From contig JAJYVK010000071.1 in assembly GCA_021792075.1 (NCBI GenBank), forward strand, positions 1 through 7,684: a DNA stretch of 7,684 nt. Reading direction: 5' to 3'. The number at the start of each line of letters is the position of its first letter. Position 1 is the first letter of the stretch. Positions 6,199-7,684 of this stretch are shown here, piece by piece. Made by a program: the position numbers and the translations under genes. The notes under the pieces were generated by a model that saw only the letters and a list, made by a program, of their open reading frames with translations, made no database searches and was not told the DNA's origin. Source of the stretch: Actinomycetes bacterium. Its GTDB lineage: Bacteria; Actinomycetota; Acidimicrobiia; Acidimicrobiales; Acidimicrobiaceae.

Positions 6199-7041
6199 TT
6201 ACCCTACGTCGGCCCAAGAAATCATCCTACGTTCCACACGAAGCAGCAGTCGGTCAAAGATAAACCCAATAACTCCGATAGTGATGATACCGAGATATAT
6301 CGCTGGAAGATCGAAATACTGGCTCGCTTGAGTGATCATGAATCCGAGGCCATGTGAAGCGGCAATAAGCTCAGCTGCCACCAAAGTAGTCCAACCACTT
6401 GCGATTCCAAGCCTTGCACCGGTGAAGATACTTGGTACCGCGGCAGGCACTATTACTTTTGCAAAAAGCCGCCAGCCACTGGTACCTAGTACCCGTGCTG
6501 CTCGTATCAGGGTTGCGTCAATCATGCGAATTCCCTGGTAGGTGGTGATTAGCACGGTCAGAAATACTGCGAAGAAGATCACAGAGACCTTTGCAGTCTC
6601 ACCAATCCCAAAAAATACAATTACCAGGGGAATCAGTGCTATGGGTGGTATTACTCGAAAGAACTGAATCCAGGGGTCAAGAAGGTTTCTTAATCCTCGA
6701 ACGGCATTTAATGCGAACGCGACCGGAATTGCCAAGACCAAACCTACTGTGAACCCGACTGCAACGCGCACAACGCTGTATGCTATATCGATTGGCAGTG
6801 TCCCGTTAGTCATTAACGTGCCCAAAGCTTGGGATACGCTTACCGGACTTGCAACATCCTTAGGAAGAAGTACAGAGAGTGCCGCCCAGATAACTATCCC
6901 ACTTAACAAAGAAACGATGAACATGGACCTATAAATTACGGCAAAGCCTCTGGCCCGGAAATTGTGTTGTTTTGTGATTTTTGTGTTGGGGACAGAATCT
7001 TGGTTCCTGTTAACCTCCAAAAATTTCTCTGTGTTGCTCAT
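6199..7041 (-). CDS. ABC importer permease, nitrate/sulfonate/taurine (SsuC/TauC) type
   Basis: This 280-residue inner-membrane protein forms the translocation channel, probably as a homodimer. After a polar N-terminus of about 38 residues there are hydrophobic segments near 40-60, 88-112, 130-146, 150-167, 207-225 and 245-264, the six-helix pattern of this family. The cytoplasmic EAA-type coupling loop that contacts the ATPase is seen at about 181-206 (AARVLGTSGWRLFAKVIVP onward), followed by GARLGIASGWTTLVAAEL and GLGFMI, both typical of SsuC/TauC permeases. The ATG at 7041 has a near-perfect GGAGGT (7053-7048) 6 nt upstream. It lies 122 nt after the binding-protein gene and 25 nt before the ATPase gene, in the order binding protein, permease, ATPase. 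The family is certain; the ligand is unknown. Confidence 0.95.
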   Translation of the reverse strand: MSNTEKFLEVNRNQDSVPNTKITKQHNFRARGFAVIYRSMFIVSLLSGIVIWAALSVLLPKDVASPVSVSQALGTLMTNGTLPIDIAYSVVRVAVGFTVGLVLAIPVAFALNAVRGLRNLLDPWIQFFRVIPPIALIPLVIVFFGIGETAKVSVIFFAVFLTVLITTYQGIRMIDATLIRAARVLGTSGWRLFAKVIVPAAVPSIFTGARLGIASGWTTLVAAELIAASHGLGFMITQASQYFDLPAIYLGIITIGVIGFIFDRLLLRVERRMISWADVG

Positions 7042-7047
7042 GTCTTT

Positions 7048-7086
7048 ACCTCCGCATTTCGCACAACACAGTTTTGATTGCGAAAT
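7048..7086 (-). promoter_or_regulatory. Hairpin next to the permease ribosome binding site
   Basis: ATTTCGCA (7056-7063) and TGCGAAAT (7079-7086) are perfect eight-base inverted copies with a 15-base loop. On the mRNA the hairpin ends 2 nt before the GGAGGT site of the permease. Hairpins between binding-protein and permease genes commonly help keep the binding protein more abundant than the membrane parts, by protecting its mRNA end or slowing downstream translation. There is no T-run, so it is not an intrinsic terminator. The role is inferred. Confidence 0.4.
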
Positions 7087-7163
7087 TGTCGTCCAGCGCT
7101 TTTATTCGTTCCCGTTTCATGGCTTCTGATCATCTCATGCGCTCTCGTGAGGGTTCACTACGG

Positions 7164-7684
7164 TTAAGAACCTTTCCGTGCAGACTCTGCTACTGATGCC
7201 AATGAGTATTTAGAGAGCGGAACGGTGCCCGTTAGAATTCCTTCCTGTATATAAAGCTGGTTATAACGTGTCATCCAGCGAGCTACCGCGCCGGACTTAT
7301 AATTCGCCGCTATTTTACTGCCGGTAAACCATACAGTCTGGTGCTCAGATTCTTGAATGAGTGGCAGCGGAACCTTGGATAGTGATGCTACCCACGTTGC
7401 CACTTGGGTCAGATGTTGAGTTCTATATGTGGCCCCGCGCTCCATAGCCCTTACAAAACGACTTACGACACTCGGATTACTTTGGGCATACTTGTTGTCC
7501 ACGGCCCAGTTCACAGGAAACGCTGTAGAGGGATAAAAGTTCTTATCTGATGCCAACACCGCTGCATTGGGATCTTTGTTAAGGATTTGGGTAGTTATAG
7601 GCGCCCATCCCGCCATTACATTCGCGCTCCCTGACAAGAATGCACTTGGTTGTTCAGCTGGTGAGGTATTGATCATGTGTACAT
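7164..7684 (-). CDS. ABC importer solute-binding protein, SsuA/TauA/NMT1-like, C-terminal part (cut by window edge)
   Basis: The frame is open to the right edge and ends at TAA (7166-7164), giving about 172 residues of the C-terminal part of a periplasmic or lipid-anchored binding protein that captures the importer's ligand. The segment QPSAFLSGSANVMAGWAPI resembles the family motif in which a count of binding-site copies is followed by a GW-x-P ligand-contact loop. NPSVVSRFVRAMERG and the helical remainder fit the second lobe of SsuA/TauA-like proteins. The Met at 7676 is internal, because codons continue upstream of it to the edge. The signal peptide and first lobe are outside the window. 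It precedes the permease by 122 nt and completes the transporter. The family is likely from sequence and strongly supported by context; the ligand cannot be read. Confidence 0.85.
   Translation of the reverse strand, partial: VHMINTSPAEQPSAFLSGSANVMAGWAPITTQILNKDPNAAVLASDKNFYPSTAFPVNWAVDNKYAQSNPSVVSRFVRAMERGATYRTQHLTQVATWVASLSKVPLPLIQESEHQTVWFTGSKIAANYKSGAVARWMTRYNQLYIQEGILTGTVPLSKYSLASVAESARKGS

Noticed and set aside
5740..6357. 205-codon plus-strand open frame opposite the ATPase and permease genes
   Set aside because: It lies antisense across two genes with intact family motifs, its translation has no recognisable domain, and it spans their intergenic junction. It is a shadow frame.
7134..7163. 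Intrinsic terminator after the binding-protein gene
   Set aside because: CTCA/TGAG-type pairing near 7135-7152 is short and mismatched on the transcribed strand, and no T-run follows.
5307..7684. Sulfonate or taurine utilisation locus
   Set aside because: The transporter is of that family, but no TauD, SsuD, flavin reductase or sulfoacetaldehyde enzyme is present. The enzymes downstream point to hydroxy-acid or acid-sugar breakdown.
1..7684. tRNA, rRNA, CRISPR array, insertion sequence or phage features
   Set aside because: No regularly spaced direct repeats, transposase, integrase or RNA-gene signatures were seen by reading. The window is almost fully occupied by metabolic genes.

Overview
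All recognisable genes in this window lie on the minus strand and read from the right edge to the left edge. They form one dense catabolic locus with its own importer. Base composition is near balanced by eye, most starts carry good Shine-Dalgarno (SD) sites, and one start is TTG. The gene set (a nitrate/sulfonate/taurine-type ABC importer, IclR regulator, mandelate-racemase-type enolase, RraA-type protein, alpha-ketoglutarate semialdehyde-type ALDH and 2-hydroxyacid dehydrogenase) is typical of soil or aquatic bacteria living on organic acids. Pseudomonadota seems the most natural guess, but Actinomycetota cannot be excluded and no marker gene settles it.

Layout in transcription order: the C-terminal part of a solute-binding protein (7684-7164, cut by the window edge); a 122-nt spacer with a small hairpin; an ABC permease (7041-6199); an ABC ATPase (6173-5307); an enolase-superfamily acid-sugar dehydratase or racemase (5310-4135) that starts with TTG inside the ATPase stop codon; an IclR regulator (4062-3232); an RraA-family aldolase/decarboxylase (3202-2519); a 289-nt spacer with inverted repeats; a 2,5-dioxovalerate-type aldehyde dehydrogenase (2229-592); a 160-nt spacer with a short palindrome; and the N-terminal part of a D-2-hydroxyacid dehydrogenase (431-1, cut by the window edge).

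The genes suggest uptake of a small hydroxy-acid or acid sugar, dehydration (or epimerisation) by the enolase-superfamily enzyme, C-C cleavage or decarboxylation of a 2-oxo acid by the RraA-like protein, oxidation of an aldehyde acid such as 2,5-dioxovalerate to 2-oxoglutarate, and reduction of a short 2-oxo acid (glyoxylate or hydroxypyruvate type) by the last gene. The IclR protein probably senses substrate or intermediate. The substrate cannot be read from the sequence. The DapA-type decarboxylating dehydratase that usually supplies 2,5-dioxovalerate is not in the window. The pairing of a TauABC-like importer with these enzymes and the KxH motif of the enolase are the parts least explained by textbook pathways. 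I see no mobile elements, RNA genes or CRISPR arrays.
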